NCBI RefSeq assembly: GCF_007655005.1
Contig: NZ_SZVW01000016.1
Span: 124,001-188,000 of the forward strand
Direction: 5' to 3'
DNA from: Streptomyces tibetensis
GTDB taxonomy: Bacteria; Actinomycetota; Actinomycetes; Streptomycetales; Streptomycetaceae
DNA length: 64,000 nucleotides
Part shown: piece after piece, positions 25,600 to 34,511 of the stretch
Layout: each line of letters opens with the position of its first letter
Position numbering within the stretch: position 1 is the first letter of the stretch
Position numbers and translations under genes: made by a program
The notes under the pieces: model-generated
The model's database searches: none
Seen by the model: only the letters and a program-made list of their open reading frames with translations
What the model was told of the DNA's origin: nothing

Positions 25600-27729
25600 T
25601 CAGCCGTCTGCGGTGTGCCCCACGGGGTCGGTGACGCCCGCGGGGACACGGGTTCGCGGTGCGGTGCCGGTGGCCGGGGCGGGTTCGGCCGCATTGCCGG
25701 TGGCCGGAGCTGTGGCGGAGGCCGGCAGGGTGAGGGCGAGCGGCGTACCCGTGGCGGGTGTCCATCCGGACGCGGCCCCGGCGTACGCCTCGCCGAACGC
25801 GGCCCCGGCGAGCGTGGTGCCGGTGGGCACGGTCGCGGTGACGGCCAGCCCGTTCGGCGCGTCGACGGTCACCGTGGTGCCGATGCGGTAGGCGGTGATC
25901 TCCCCGGCCCGAAGCGCGGCCTGCCAGTCGGCCCGCCGCCGGAGTTCGACGCCGATGTCCTTCATCCGCGGGTTCACCACGGGCGCGTTCTCGGCGAACA
26001 GTGCCTTGTAGCCGTCCAGGACGCCGTTGAGCACGGGGTAGGCGATGCGGTCCTCGGCCAGGTTCGACTGGTGGATGAAGTGCGGCTTGGGGTCGTTGGC
26101 CAGGACGTGCCCGAGAGCGATCCGGGTCTCCAGCGGGACGATGTGGTCGGCGTAACCGGTGGCGGGGGCGAGCGGCGCCGGCAGACAGGTGGTCGTGGCC
26201 GGGTTGTCCTCGCAGATGCCGCTGCCGCCCTGCGCGCGGCTGGTGTAGATCCAATTGTACTCGTCGACCTGCTCGGCCGCCCGGCCGGCGTTGTAGAAGA
26301 CGTTCATCGGGTAGCGGGGCACGGTCGTGGCCGGACCGACCTGGCGCTGGGTGGGTTCACGGGAGTTGTCGGAGCCGAGCCAGGCGATGTCGTTGTCGTC
26401 TAGGGCGAGCGCCAGGTTGGGGTTGTCCTGGGGCTGCTGCGGCAGCACCTTCATGCCCGAGTGCTCGCCGGTGACCAACTCGTCGTTCACCAGGGGAAGT
26501 CCGGCTCTTTCGCCCCAGACACGGTTGGTGGCGATCTCGTCGGAGATGTCGTTGCGGCTCATCCAGCGGGTGCTGCCGTCGGCGTTGGTCGCGCACTTCC
26601 ACGGCACTACGGTGGTGTCCTGCACGCAGCCGAGGAACGGGTGCGAGTAGGTGTGGTTGATCCAGCGGAACTCGCCCCGCCGTGCGATCAGCCGGTCGGC
26701 GAGCGGGTCGGCACCGTTGTGGTCCTCGCGGTGGTCGGCGCTGCCGGCGCCGTTGTAGGCGAAGTCGAGGGTGAACCTCTTGTCGTTCTGCCAGTCGACG
26801 GCGTGGTCGACGTCGGCGGGCGTCATCCGGATCGGGTCGGGAGTAGCGCCGGGGTCCTGACAGTCGACGTCGCCGGGGGTGCAGTTGAGCTGGCTGTTCC
26901 AGCGGTCGTCGGCGGCGAACACGTCGTCCACGTGGACGGAGAAGTAGTTCCGTGAGGCGCCCAGGTGCACCCCGCCGGTCATCCACTCCACGATGCCGCG
27001 GGCCAGGAGCCGGAACTGCTGCTGGTACTGGTTGTAGACGAAGGTGACGACCAGCTCGCGCCGCCCGTCGTGCCGGTACTCGCCCACCAGCGTGCCCTTG
27101 GCCGTCTGCCCGGGGATCGCCGCCTCGACGTACGCGGTGAAGTCGGCCCCCGCCACGGGCTTGGACAGGTAGGCGTAACTCTCACCGATGGCCGGGTCGT
27201 TGTCCTCGAAGGGCACCGCCCCGTCGAGGTAGCCGAAGGGGCCGGATCTGCCGGCGGCGGTCACCTCCGCCCGCTTGCCGTCCATGCTGCCGGAGTAGCC
27301 CCCGTAGACCGGGTACTGCAGACCGGCTTCGGGACGCGCGTAGGTGTAGGCGTCGACCTGGGGAACGTCGTACTTCTGCTCGTACGCCGCGAGTGCCGCC
27401 ATCTCGGAGGAGCCGGCCGGGAACGGGTTGTCGTTGGGCAGCACCACGGCCTGGAACTTGGCGCGTGGCCTGCCGTCGACGGTGTCCGCGAGGAAGTCGG
27501 CGTCGATCACGGCCCGGCCGGCCTGTGTGAGGTCGATGCGGGTGTACGGCGTTCCGGCCGCGGCCAGTTCGGCGGCTATCGCGTCGGTCGACGGGCCGCC
27601 GTCGCTCACCACCAGCACCCGCAGGTCGATGCGGGGCGTGGTGTCGGCATGCGCCGCGCCGGCCGGCAGGCCCAGTGCGGCGATGAGCGCACTCACCGTG
27701 AGCACGGTGGTGCGAAAGGTCCGCTTCAT
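25600..27729 (-). CDS. Secreted polysaccharide deacetylase, Agd3-like (CE18 type)
   Basis: A 709-residue secreted protein. The signal peptide MKRTFRTTVLTVSALIAALG ends near AHA/D. The N-terminal domain (RVLVVSDGGPSTDAIAAEL, GTPYTRIDL, AVVLPNDNPF) and the central barrel match Agd3-type deacetylases. Metal-site candidates are Asp268/Asp269 in NYFSVHVDDVF and the HxxxH pair His359/His363 in INHTYSHPFLG. Aspergillus Agd3 partly deacetylates galactosaminogalactan, giving the cationic adhesive polymer; PelA does the same for Pel. The last 60 residues are Ala/Thr/Pro-rich (ATAPATGNAAEPAPATG), probably a disordered tail. First gene of the leftward cluster, with a GGGAGGGG region before ATG 27729 and a 20-bp palindrome about 150 bp upstream. 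Confidence 0.82.
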   Translation of the reverse strand: MKRTFRTTVLTVSALIAALGLPAGAAHADTTPRIDLRVLVVSDGGPSTDAIAAELAAAGTPYTRIDLTQAGRAVIDADFLADTVDGRPRAKFQAVVLPNDNPFPAGSSEMAALAAYEQKYDVPQVDAYTYARPEAGLQYPVYGGYSGSMDGKRAEVTAAGRSGPFGYLDGAVPFEDNDPAIGESYAYLSKPVAGADFTAYVEAAIPGQTAKGTLVGEYRHDGRRELVVTFVYNQYQQQFRLLARGIVEWMTGGVHLGASRNYFSVHVDDVFAADDRWNSQLNCTPGDVDCQDPGATPDPIRMTPADVDHAVDWQNDKRFTLDFAYNGAGSADHREDHNGADPLADRLIARRGEFRWINHTYSHPFLGCVQDTTVVPWKCATNADGSTRWMSRNDISDEIATNRVWGERAGLPLVNDELVTGEHSGMKVLPQQPQDNPNLALALDDNDIAWLGSDNSREPTQRQVGPATTVPRYPMNVFYNAGRAAEQVDEYNWIYTSRAQGGSGICEDNPATTTCLPAPLAPATGYADHIVPLETRIALGHVLANDPKPHFIHQSNLAEDRIAYPVLNGVLDGYKALFAENAPVVNPRMKDIGVELRRRADWQAALRAGEITAYRIGTTVTVDAPNGLAVTATVPTGTTLAGAAFGEAYAGAASGWTPATGTPLALTLPASATAPATGNAAEPAPATGTAPRTRVPAGVTDPVGHTADG

Positions 27730-27874
27730 GCGGTGAGGTCCCCTCCCCGGGCAGGGGTGAGCACGGCTCCTATGGAGCGGACACCCCCTTGCGTGCCGCC
27801 GGCGTCCCCCTCAGAAGCCAGTTCGTCACGCATCCGTTCGCGTCACATAGTGATGTCTGTGTGGAGATTTCGCG

Positions 27875-27894
27875 GTCATGTTGCGGAACATGAC
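27875..27894. promoter_or_regulatory. 20-bp palindrome upstream of the polysaccharide operon
   Basis: GTCATGTTGCGGAACATGAC has perfect 8-bp arms around GCGG. It lies about 146 bp upstream of the deacetylase start in an AT-richer pocket, the expected place for a dimeric regulator. No regulator gene adjoins the operon, so the binding protein would be encoded elsewhere. Confidence 0.5.
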
Positions 27895-28017
27895 GGAAAA
27901 GCGCAGGTGTCGAACGGGGTGGTTCCGAAAGCGAAACGAGCCGTTCCGTGCTGCCGGGTGGGGCCGGGCCTGGTGGGCTCCAGGGCCCGGCGTGCTGGTC
28001 CGGGCCCTGTGCGGCGC

Positions 28018-28044
28018 ACCGGCGGGCCTGTGGGGCCCGCCGGT
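28018..28044 (-). terminator. GC-rich hairpin after the secreted-protein gene
   Basis: ACCGGCGGGCC (28018-28028) pairs perfectly with GGCCCGCCGGT (28034-28044) around TGTGG. It lies about 85 bp downstream of the stop at 28128 on the minus strand and would separate that gene from the polysaccharide operon. Confidence 0.6.
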
Positions 28045-28127
28045 CGGAGTGCCAGTGGTCCAGACCGGCGCAGGTGCCCGGACAGCGAAACGTTCAGGTC
28101 ACGGCCGCCGGCTCCCCGGACGGAGCG

Positions 28128-28652
28128 TCAGGAGCAGAGCACTCGGGTCACGGGCGTGTAGACCGGCCCGCCGCTGACGTTCGTGGAGTCGCTGAACTCG
28201 GCGTAGAAGTACGAGTAGAAGCCGATGTTGCCGTTGCAGCCGGAGTCGGGGGCGACGTCCAGGGTCAGGGTGACCGTGCGGCTCTGACCGGGCGGGATGG
28301 TGGCGCCGTAGTTGCCGCCGAGGTTGGCCGGGCCGGTGCCGGAGCAGGGGGCGGGGCCGTTCACGGTGGTCAGGCTGCACCCGGAGAAGCTGTACTTGAG
28401 GTCGGGGCGCTGCGTGGTCAGCCACGTCGGTTCGATCGTCTGGTACACGAACCAGACGTCGTAGGTGTTGTTGTTGGTGAGGGTCATCGACAGCTTGACC
28501 GAGCCGCCGGGTGTGGTGGTGGCGCTGTCGGTGGTGAAGGTCAGCTCCGCCGGCGCTGCCGCCGCACTCGCGCTGGGAGCCAGGCCGAACACGGCGAGGG
28601 CGAGGGCGAGGACGGCGCCGAGGCCGAAACGTCTCATCAGGGGTGATCGCAT
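28128..28652 (-). CDS. Secreted hypothetical protein
   Basis: ATG 28652 gives 174 residues with a signal peptide (MRSPLMRRFGLGAVLALALA, cut near PSASA). An alternative start at the second Met (28637) keeps the signal. The mature part looks like a single beta-sandwich: LTFTTDSATTTPGGSVKLSM, NNNTYDVWFVYQTIEP, ATIPPGQSRTVTLTLDV, with four cysteines that could form two disulfides. The 'tension between PGGSV and PGQSRTV' pattern is typical of Ig-like extracellular modules. No family is recognised. It could be a surface or cell-wall protein; a link to the downstream polysaccharide operon is only positional. Confidence 0.75.
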   Translation of the reverse strand: MRSPLMRRFGLGAVLALALAVFGLAPSASAAAAPAELTFTTDSATTTPGGSVKLSMTLTNNNTYDVWFVYQTIEPTWLTTQRPDLKYSFSGCSLTTVNGPAPCSGTGPANLGGNYGATIPPGQSRTVTLTLDVAPDSGCNGNIGFYSYFYAEFSDSTNVSGGPVYTPVTRVLCS

Positions 28653-28967
28653 GGCCTGGGAGGCTAGGCAGGCGCCGGGCACACCGTCTGCCCCCTCGGG
28701 AAGGTGCGGCTCGCCACTCGGCCGGAAGTGTTCATGGCATGGGGAAGTCGTGTGGAAATCATGAAGACGTGATGGGTGTCGCGTTGTCCCAGGCAGTCGG
28801 TGCTTGCCGGGGCGGGTGGGCGGGCCGGGCCTGGCGGGGCGCTCTCCCGGCGGGAGGAGATGACATTGGCGCATATCGGATCCACCAGGCCGCTTTCTCT
28901 CCGGGGCTCGCCCTGAGATTCTCGGCCACCCGCCGGTTTCCGGCCTGTGCGTCACCGGCGAAGCCCG
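28653..28967. other. Intergenic stretch between secreted protein and TetR genes
   Basis: About 315 bases between two leftward genes. It should contain the promoter of the secreted-protein gene. No repeat, hairpin or coding remnant of note was seen. Confidence 0.4.
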
Positions 28968-29510
28968 TCAGGACGCTCCGAGGCCGCGCAGCAACGTGTC
29001 GACCACGACGTCCGCCGCCTGCGCGGGGCTGAGATCGGGCATCTGCCGGGACACGAGGTGCATGAGCTGGGGCAGCAGCGCGCTCGCCCATCCCTGGGGA
29101 AGACCGGGACGCAGAAGTCCCTCGTCGGTGGCGCGTTCGAGGAAGGCGTCGACCTCGCGCACACAGGCGTCCCGGCGGGCGCGGACGCCGTCGTCGGCGA
29201 GCATGCGGGCGAGGTCGACCGGCCAGGTGCGGTTGACGGCGATGATGTTCTCGACGTAGCGGTGCAGGGCGACGGCGACCGGGGCCTCGCGCAGCCGGGC
29301 GTCCGCGATGGCGTGCTCGACGGCCGCCAGGCGGGATGCGTAGATCGCGGCAAGGAGGTCGTCGCGCGAGGCGAAGCGCCGGTAGACGGTGCGCCGGTCC
29401 ACGCCCGCCTCGGTGGCGATGTTCGCGATGCTCGCGCCCGGGTCGGCGGCGAGCATGCGTGCTCCGGTCGTCAGAACTGCTTCCAGATTGCGTGCTGCGT
29501 CGGCTCTCAC
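28968..29510 (-). CDS. TetR-family transcriptional regulator
   Basis: A 180-residue repressor. The DNA-binding domain is at the N-terminus: NLEAVLTTGARMLAADPGAS then IANIATEAGVDRRTVYRRFA and SRDDLLAAIY (residues 8-58). The C-terminal ligand domain ends in ADVVVDTLLRGLGAS. It faces the msrA gene with about 205 bp between starts, and could regulate itself or that gene; a GTCACC...GGTGAC pair near 29655-29675 lies in the gap. Ligand unknown. Confidence 0.85.
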   Translation of the reverse strand: MRADAARNLEAVLTTGARMLAADPGASIANIATEAGVDRRTVYRRFASRDDLLAAIYASRLAAVEHAIADARLREAPVAVALHRYVENIIAVNRTWPVDLARMLADDGVRARRDACVREVDAFLERATDEGLLRPGLPQGWASALLPQLMHLVSRQMPDLSPAQAADVVVDTLLRGLGAS

Positions 29511-29715
29511 GTACCGAGTCTACGCCGCACGTGTGGAGCCTGTGATGCCTAACACCTCTCTCATGTGCACCTCGATCTCCTTACTGTCACATGGATGCGC
29601 CAGGTCATGCCCATGGCGCGCGGGATGAGCCGGCCGTGACAGCTCAGCTCGTCACCTGTCAAGATGGTGACTGTATGCGAGTGTGGACCGATACCGGCAA
29701 GAAAGGTGATGCGCC

Positions 29716-30225
29716 ATGAGTGACGTCGAGGAGAGGGCGCTGCTGGCGGGTGGCTGCTTCTGGGGCATGCAGGAGCTGATCCGGTCGCTACCCGGAGTGA
29801 TCCGCACTCGGGTCGGCTACAGCGGCGACGAGGACAAGCCCCACGCCACCTACCGTGACCACGGCAGGCACGCGGAGTCGATCGAGATCGTGTTCGACCC
29901 GACCGCTACGGACTACCGGGCGATCCTGGAGTTCTTCTTTCAGATTCACGACCCGACGACCCGGAACCGGCAGGGCAATGACATCGGTGAGAGCTACCGG
30001 TCCGCCGTCTTCTACCTCGACGACGAGCAGCAGCGCGTCGCACTGGACACCATCGCCGATGTCGAAGCGTCCGGCCTGTGGCCGGGCCCGGTGGTGACCG
30101 AGGTCGTGCCGGCCGGTGCGTTCTGGGAGGCCGAGCCGGAGCACCAGGACTACCTCCAGCGCTACCCGGAGGGGTACACCTGCCACTTCCCGCGTCCGAA
30201 CTGGCGGCTGCCCAGGCGCGGTTGA
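29716..30225 (+). CDS. msrA: Peptide-methionine (S)-S-oxide reductase MsrA
   Basis: A 169-residue cytosolic repair enzyme that reduces methionine S-sulfoxide in proteins with thioredoxin as electron source. The catalytic Cys14 is in LLAGGCFWGMQE. GYSGDEDKPHATYRDHGRHA and FFFQIHDPTTRNRQGNDIG carry the substrate-site residues of the family; AFWEAEPEHQDYLQRYP is the conserved C-terminal part. It ends in RPNWRLPRRG without an obvious resolving cysteine tail, as in short-type MsrA. ATG 29716 follows GAAAGGTG. A perfect hairpin 16 bp after the stop ends the transcript. Confidence 0.95.
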   Translation: MSDVEERALLAGGCFWGMQELIRSLPGVIRTRVGYSGDEDKPHATYRDHGRHAESIEIVFDPTATDYRAILEFFFQIHDPTTRNRQGNDIGESYRSAVFYLDDEQQRVALDTIADVEASGLWPGPVVTEVVPAGAFWEAEPEHQDYLQRYPEGYTCHFPRPNWRLPRRG

Positions 30226-30240
30226 TTCTGCACGTCAGCG

Positions 30241-30271
30241 TGGCCGGTAAGGGTGTCGCCCTTACCGGCCA
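30241..30271 (+). terminator. Terminator hairpin after msrA
   Basis: TGGCCGGTAAGGG (30241-30253) and CCCTTACCGGCCA (30259-30271) are perfect complements around TGTCG. It lies 16 bp after the msrA stop and is followed by a short T-containing stretch. Confidence 0.85.
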
Positions 30272-30290
30272 TGCGTCGTTTATGGCACAC

Positions 30291-30311
30291 GTATGCTGCC
30301 ACCCTGCATAC
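30291..30311. promoter_or_regulatory. Inverted repeat upstream of the aldehyde dehydrogenase gene
   Basis: GTATGC (30291-30296) and GCATAC (30306-30311) are separated by nine bases, about 76 bp before the aldehyde dehydrogenase start and in AT-richer DNA. It may be an operator overlapping the promoter. The evidence is limited to symmetry and position. Confidence 0.4.
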
Positions 30312-30386
30312 AAGTGCTACATTGAAGTGACAGATGACGTCGGCGGGCAGCGGCGGTGTCCGACTCTTCCGAAGGGAAAACAGGGC

Positions 30387-31828
30387 ATGATCACGTACGA
30401 CCGGCTGTTCATCGGCGGGGCCTGGGCGGAGCCCGGCAGCCCGGAGCTCCTCGCCATCAGCTCACCCCACGACCAGTCGGTGATCGGGCGCGCGGCCCAG
30501 GCGCAGCCGGTCGACGTGGACCGTGCGGTCGCGGCGGCGCGGATCTCGTTCGATGCGGGTGTGTGGCGTACGGCGCCGCCGCGACAGCGCATCTCCGTCC
30601 TGCGTCGGTTCAACGCGCTGCGCGAGGAGAACGCGGAGAAGGTGGCGCACCTGATCTCGTTGGAGAACGGCTCGGCGGGGTGGTTCACCCGGGCCGGACA
30701 GCCCGGCCTGACCCGGCAGGCCCATGCCTACCTCAAGGCGGCGGAGGAGTTCGGCTGGGAGGAGACCGTGGCGCCCTCCGATCCGGCGTCCCCGGTCCGC
30801 AGTGTGGTGCGCCGCGAGGCGGTCGGTGTCGTGGCCGCGGTGATCCCGTGGAACTCGCCGTTCTCCTCGGCCACGGCGAAGATCATCCCGGCCCTGCTCG
30901 CGGGCAACTCCGTCGTCCTCAAGGTGTCCCCGGAGAACTCGCTGAGCATGGGCTTCCTCGCCGAGCTGCTGGAGCGGGTGGACCTGCCCGAGGGTGTGAT
31001 CAGCGTCCTGCCGGCGGACCGGGAGACCAGTGAGTACCTCGTGTCACACCGGGAGGTCGACAAGATCGCCTTCACCGGCTCGACGCGGGCGGGACGCCGC
31101 ATCGCCTCGATCGCGGGTGAGCAACTCAAGCGCGTCAGTCTGGAGTTGGGCGGCAAGTCCGCGGCCGTCATCCTGCCGGACGCCGACATCGAGAAGGCGG
31201 TCGCGGGCCTGAAGTTCGGCTCCCTGCTCAACAACGGTGAGTCGTGCATCGCGCAGACCCGCGTCCTCGCCCCGCGCAGCCGCTACGAGGAGGTCGTGAC
31301 CGCACTGAAGGCGCTGGTCGAGTCGCTGAAGGTGGGGGACCCTGGCGACCCCGACACCTTCATCGGCCCGATGATCCGCCCCGACCAGCAGGAGCGGGTA
31401 CGCGCCTACATCCGGCTCGGCATCGAGGAGGGCGCCCGCTGGTCACCGGAGGCCCGCACATCCCCGAAGGCCTGGAGAAGGGCAACTACGTGACGCCCAC
31501 GGTCTTCGCCGACGTCGACAACTCCATGCGCATCGCGCGGGAGGAGATCTTCGGCCCGGTCCTGGTCGTCATCGCCTACGACGACGAGGACGACGCCCTC
31601 CGCATCGCCAACGACTCCGAGTACGGGCTCTCCGGCGGCGTCTGGTCCGCCGACGAGGCCCACGCCCTGTCGGTCGCACGGCGCGTCCGCACCGGCACCG
31701 TCACGGTCAACGGGGCCTCGATCGGCTTCGACGGTCCCTTCGGTGGCTTCAAGGCCAGCGGCGTCGGGCGCGAGTACGGCGCGGTGGGCCTCGGGGCGTA
31801 CACCGAGTACAAGACCATCACCGTCTGA
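30387..31828 (+). pseudogene. Aldehyde dehydrogenase family gene with a frameshift
   Basis: ATG 30387 with AGGG upstream opens an aldehyde dehydrogenase of about 480 residues: PWNSPFSSATAKIIPALLAG, FTGSTRAGRRIA, the general-base Glu in SLELGGKSAA and the catalytic Cys in NNGESCIAQTR. The frame breaks near 31437-31442: GIEEGAR is followed by noise in frame 1, while frame 2 continues VTGGPHIPEGLEKGNYVTPT, EEIFGPVLVVIAYDDE and FGGFKASGVGREYG to the stop at 31828. A single missing base in the GCCCGCTGG stretch explains it. The rest is intact, so this is either a very recent mutation or a sequencing error. An intact enzyme would oxidise an aldehyde with NAD(P). Confidence 0.85.
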
Positions 31829-31928
31829 CGCACTCACGAGCCATGCGTCACCGTCTTGACCGGTGACGCGCAGGAGGGCATGCTGTTGTTCGTCCAAGGC
31901 GACAGTGTGATTCCGAGGGGGGCCGGTC

Positions 31929-32120
31929 ATGGACAGCGAACCGACGAGGGACACCGCCGCGGCCGCACGGCAGGCGCGGTACGGCAAGCTCCCCGAGCGC
32001 ATCCGCTTCGCCGACATGGCCGAAGAGGTGGCGGCCTCGCCGCGTGGTGGGGTGAACGCCTACGACCCCGAGGGCTCGTGGAAGTACTACTCGTGCCTCG
32101 CGCTCGACCTGGGCCTGTAG
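31929..32120 (+). CDS. Small conserved-looking hypothetical protein
   Basis: A 63-residue acidic protein starting MDSEPTRDTAAAARQARYG with LPERIRFADMAEEVAAS and ending WKYYSCLALDLGL. I believe short proteins of this layout recur in Streptomyces, but their role is unknown and I could not check. ATG 31929 has a GAGGGGGG tract upstream at suitable distance. No signal or membrane helix. A perfect hairpin downstream ends the unit. Confidence 0.65.
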   Translation: MDSEPTRDTAAAARQARYGKLPERIRFADMAEEVAASPRGGVNAYDPEGSWKYYSCLALDLGL

Positions 32121-32194
32121 GCCCTGGCCGACCCGGCGTGCGCTGCCGGGAGTCGCCGCGGGACGGCCGCTCGTCAAGGCCCGGCGCACAGGCT

Positions 32195-32228
32195 GGCACC
32201 CGGGCGGCTGCAATGCCGCCCGGGTGCC
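32195..32228. terminator. 14-bp perfect hairpin, convergent terminator
   Basis: GGCACCCGGGCGGC (32195-32208) and GCCGCCCGGGTGCC (32215-32228) pair perfectly around TGCAAT. It lies 75 bp after the small-protein stop and faces the ABC-F gene end. Confidence 0.8.
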
Positions 32229-32377
32229 GTGACGGGCCGGTGCATCACCTGAGCGCTGCGGGTCGCTTCGCTTCCCGGAAGTGACACCTCTGCACGGCAG
32301 GCAGCATCACCGCTTCAGGCGGTGCCGACCCCGCAGAGCGCGATCGTCACCCCGGCTCGGCGCCCGGTCCTCGGACC

Positions 32378-34007
32378 TCACTCATGATCCGGTTCCAGCC
32401 GCAACTCCCGGCCCTGCCACCGCCGGCGCAGCCAGCGATCGTGGCTGGCGACCACGATGGCCTCCGGGCCGTCGGTGCCCAGCGCCTCCTCCAGCTCGTC
32501 GCACAGCCGGGGGGAGAGGTGGTTGGTGGGTTCGTCGAGCGGCAGCAGGTGAGGCGGGCGGGCCACGAGCAGCGCCAGAGCCAGACGCCGGCGCTGGCCC
32601 ACCGACAGCTGCCCGACGGCTTTGTCCAGGTCCATCTCGTGCCTCAGACCCAGCGAGCCGAGCGGCACCTTCTCCGCCCGCTCCGGGCCCACCGACAGCT
32701 CGTAGGTGTCCCGGACCGTGCGATCGAGCCGCTCGAACACGGTGTCCTGAGCGAGCAGTCCCACCGTCGGTCCGGGCCGCCTGCGCACCTCGCCCGCGGC
32801 CGAAAGCCGGCCGGCGAGTACGGCGAGCAACGTGGACTTGCCCGCCCCGTTGCCGCCCGTGACCAGCAGCCGGTCGGTCTCCGCCACCTCCAGTTCGTCC
32901 AGCACCAGCCGGCCGGCCACCCGTACGCCCTCCAGAGACACGAGAGGGCACTGCCTTTCCTCTGCCTGCGCGGCGAGTTCCCAGGCCGCGAAGCGCAGCG
33001 GGCGGGGCGGCTCCGGGACCTGCGCACGCTGCAGTTCCTCCAGCCGGCGGGTGGCGTTCCGTACACGACGGGAGATCTGGCTCTCGACCCGGCCCGCCCG
33101 GTGGCCGTAGCCCATCTTCTCGTTGTCGCGCGGCCCCCGGTCCGGGGCGACGCGGCGCGCGGTCACCCCCGCCGAGTGCCGAAGCTCCTTCAGTTCCTGC
33201 TGCTCCTCGGCGTACCGCCGCTCCCAGTGTTCTCGCTCGGCGCGCTTCTCGACCAGGTAGGCACTGTAGTTGCCGCCGTAGCGGACCGGGCCGTCCACCG
33301 CGGGATCGAGGTCGATCACGTCGGTGCAGACGGCGTCCAGGAACGCACGGTCGTGACTGGCGAGCACCACGGCACCGGGGAGGCCGCGCAGCTGTTCCTC
33401 CAGGAACGCGGCGGCGCTGTCGTCGAGATGGTTGGTCGGCTCGTCCAGCAGCAACGCCGGGGGCCGCCGCACCAGCAGCGCAGCCAGGGCCAGCCTGCCG
33501 CGCTGCCCGCCCGAGAGCGAACCGAGCGGACGGTCGTGCCCGAACGCGCCGAGCCCGAGGCCCTCCAGCACCAGGGCGGCACGACGGTCGGCGTCCCAGG
33601 ACTCGCGGTCCTGTGCCTGCTCCAACCGCCTGCCGTAGGCGCTGAGGAGTTCCTGGTGGGCCGGCTCGCCCTCCGGGAGGCGGCCGAGTTCTTCGCCGAG
33701 CCGTTCCAGCTCCGAGAGGTCCTCGCGGGCCTCACGCAGAGCTTCGTCCAGCACGGCTGCGATGGTCGAACCGGCGTCGAACGGCATCTCCTGTTGGAGG
33801 AAGCCGAGGCCGTCCGGGCGGGAGACGCTTCCCGTCGGGTTCGTCCACACCGGCCAGCAGCCGCAGCAGGGTGGATTTGCCGACACCGTTCTCCCCGACG
33901 AGGCCGATCCGGTGGCCGGGGGACGCGGTCAGGCAGACGCCGTCGAGGACACGTCGCCCGTCGAGGGAGCGGACGAGTTCGTAAGCGAGCAGGGCATGCT
34001 GGAGCAC
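32378..34007 (-). pseudogene. Antibiotic-resistance-type ABC-F ATPase with a frameshift
   Basis: An ABC-F protein of about 540 residues, the length of OleB/TlrC-like macrolide-resistance proteins. GTG 34007 with GGAG upstream opens VLQHALLAYELVRSLDGRR; Walker A of domain 1 is GLVGENGVGKSTLLRLLAGV. The frame slips at about 33828 (VDEPDG then noise), while the next frame resumes SRPDGLGFLQQEMPF and runs to 32378 with signature LSGGQRGRLALAAL, Walker B LLLDEPTNHLDD, a second Walker A TGGNGAGKSTLLAVLAG and LSVGQRRRLALALL. Arg/Glu-rich linker text lies between the domains. ABC-F proteins bind the ribosomal E site and displace antibiotics. As read, the protein would not be made whole; a sequencing error is possible. 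Confidence 0.8.
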
Positions 34008-34074
34008 AGGTCTCCGTCCAGGGTCATCGGTGGTAGGTCCGCCGGGCGCACGGCCGCGGACGCGGTCCACTGCA

Positions 34075-34480
34075 CATGGCGACGGCTCACACCTCGCCAA
34101 CCCCCCGTCTCCGTGAGCGTGCCGTCGGCCAGGCGCAGTCGCCGGTTCCCCCCGAACTCGGCGAGGAACCGCTCGTCGTGGCTGATCACCACGAAGGCAC
34201 CCTGTACGCGGGCGAGCCGGGCGCGGGTGCGCTCCTCCATGTCCCAGTCGTCGCCGATGGTGGTGAAGTGCTCCTCGCTGACGCCCCCGGACTCGTCGGC
34301 GTCCAGGGCGCGGATGACGGCTGCGATGCCGAGCACTTCGGCGACGGTGAGGTCGCCGGTCAGGGGGAGGTCCTGCGGGAGGTGGCCCAGCGTCCCGTCG
34401 ACCGCCAACGAGCCGCTGCCGGGCTTGAGTTCACCGACGATCAGTTTGAGCAGCGTGTACAGCCGCTTCGCCGGAAACGG
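34075..34480 (-). pseudogene. Remnant of a second ABC-F gene
   Basis: The minus frame reads LLKLIVGELKPGSGSLAVDG, LGHLPQDLPLTGDLTVAEVL, EEHFTTIGDDWDMEERTRAR, then jumps directly to QGAFVVISHDERFLAEFGGN and RLADGTLTETGG. These are the start of ATPase domain 1 after Walker A and the end of ATPase domain 2 of another ABC-F protein; about 400 residues between them are missing, as is the N-terminus. It is a large internal deletion product lying just upstream of the other ABC-F gene in the same direction. No function is expected. Confidence 0.8.
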
Positions 34481-34511
34481 ACACGTTCCAGCGGGGCCCC
34501 GAAAAGCGCGA

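Larger units (their letters stand above)
27730..28127. other. Promoter-bearing intergenic region upstream of the polysaccharide operon
   Basis: About 400 bases without a gene. It should carry the operon promoter (leftward) and the terminator of the secreted-protein gene that ends at 28128. It contains the palindrome at 27875-27894 and a GC-rich hairpin at 28018-28044, listed separately. AT-richer text around 27840-27910 is the likeliest promoter zone. Confidence 0.5.

Noticed and set aside
27970..28044. GC-rich inverted repeats as a phage or plasmid attachment site
   Set aside because: They are short local hairpins with no integrase or tRNA nearby; terminator is the simpler reading.
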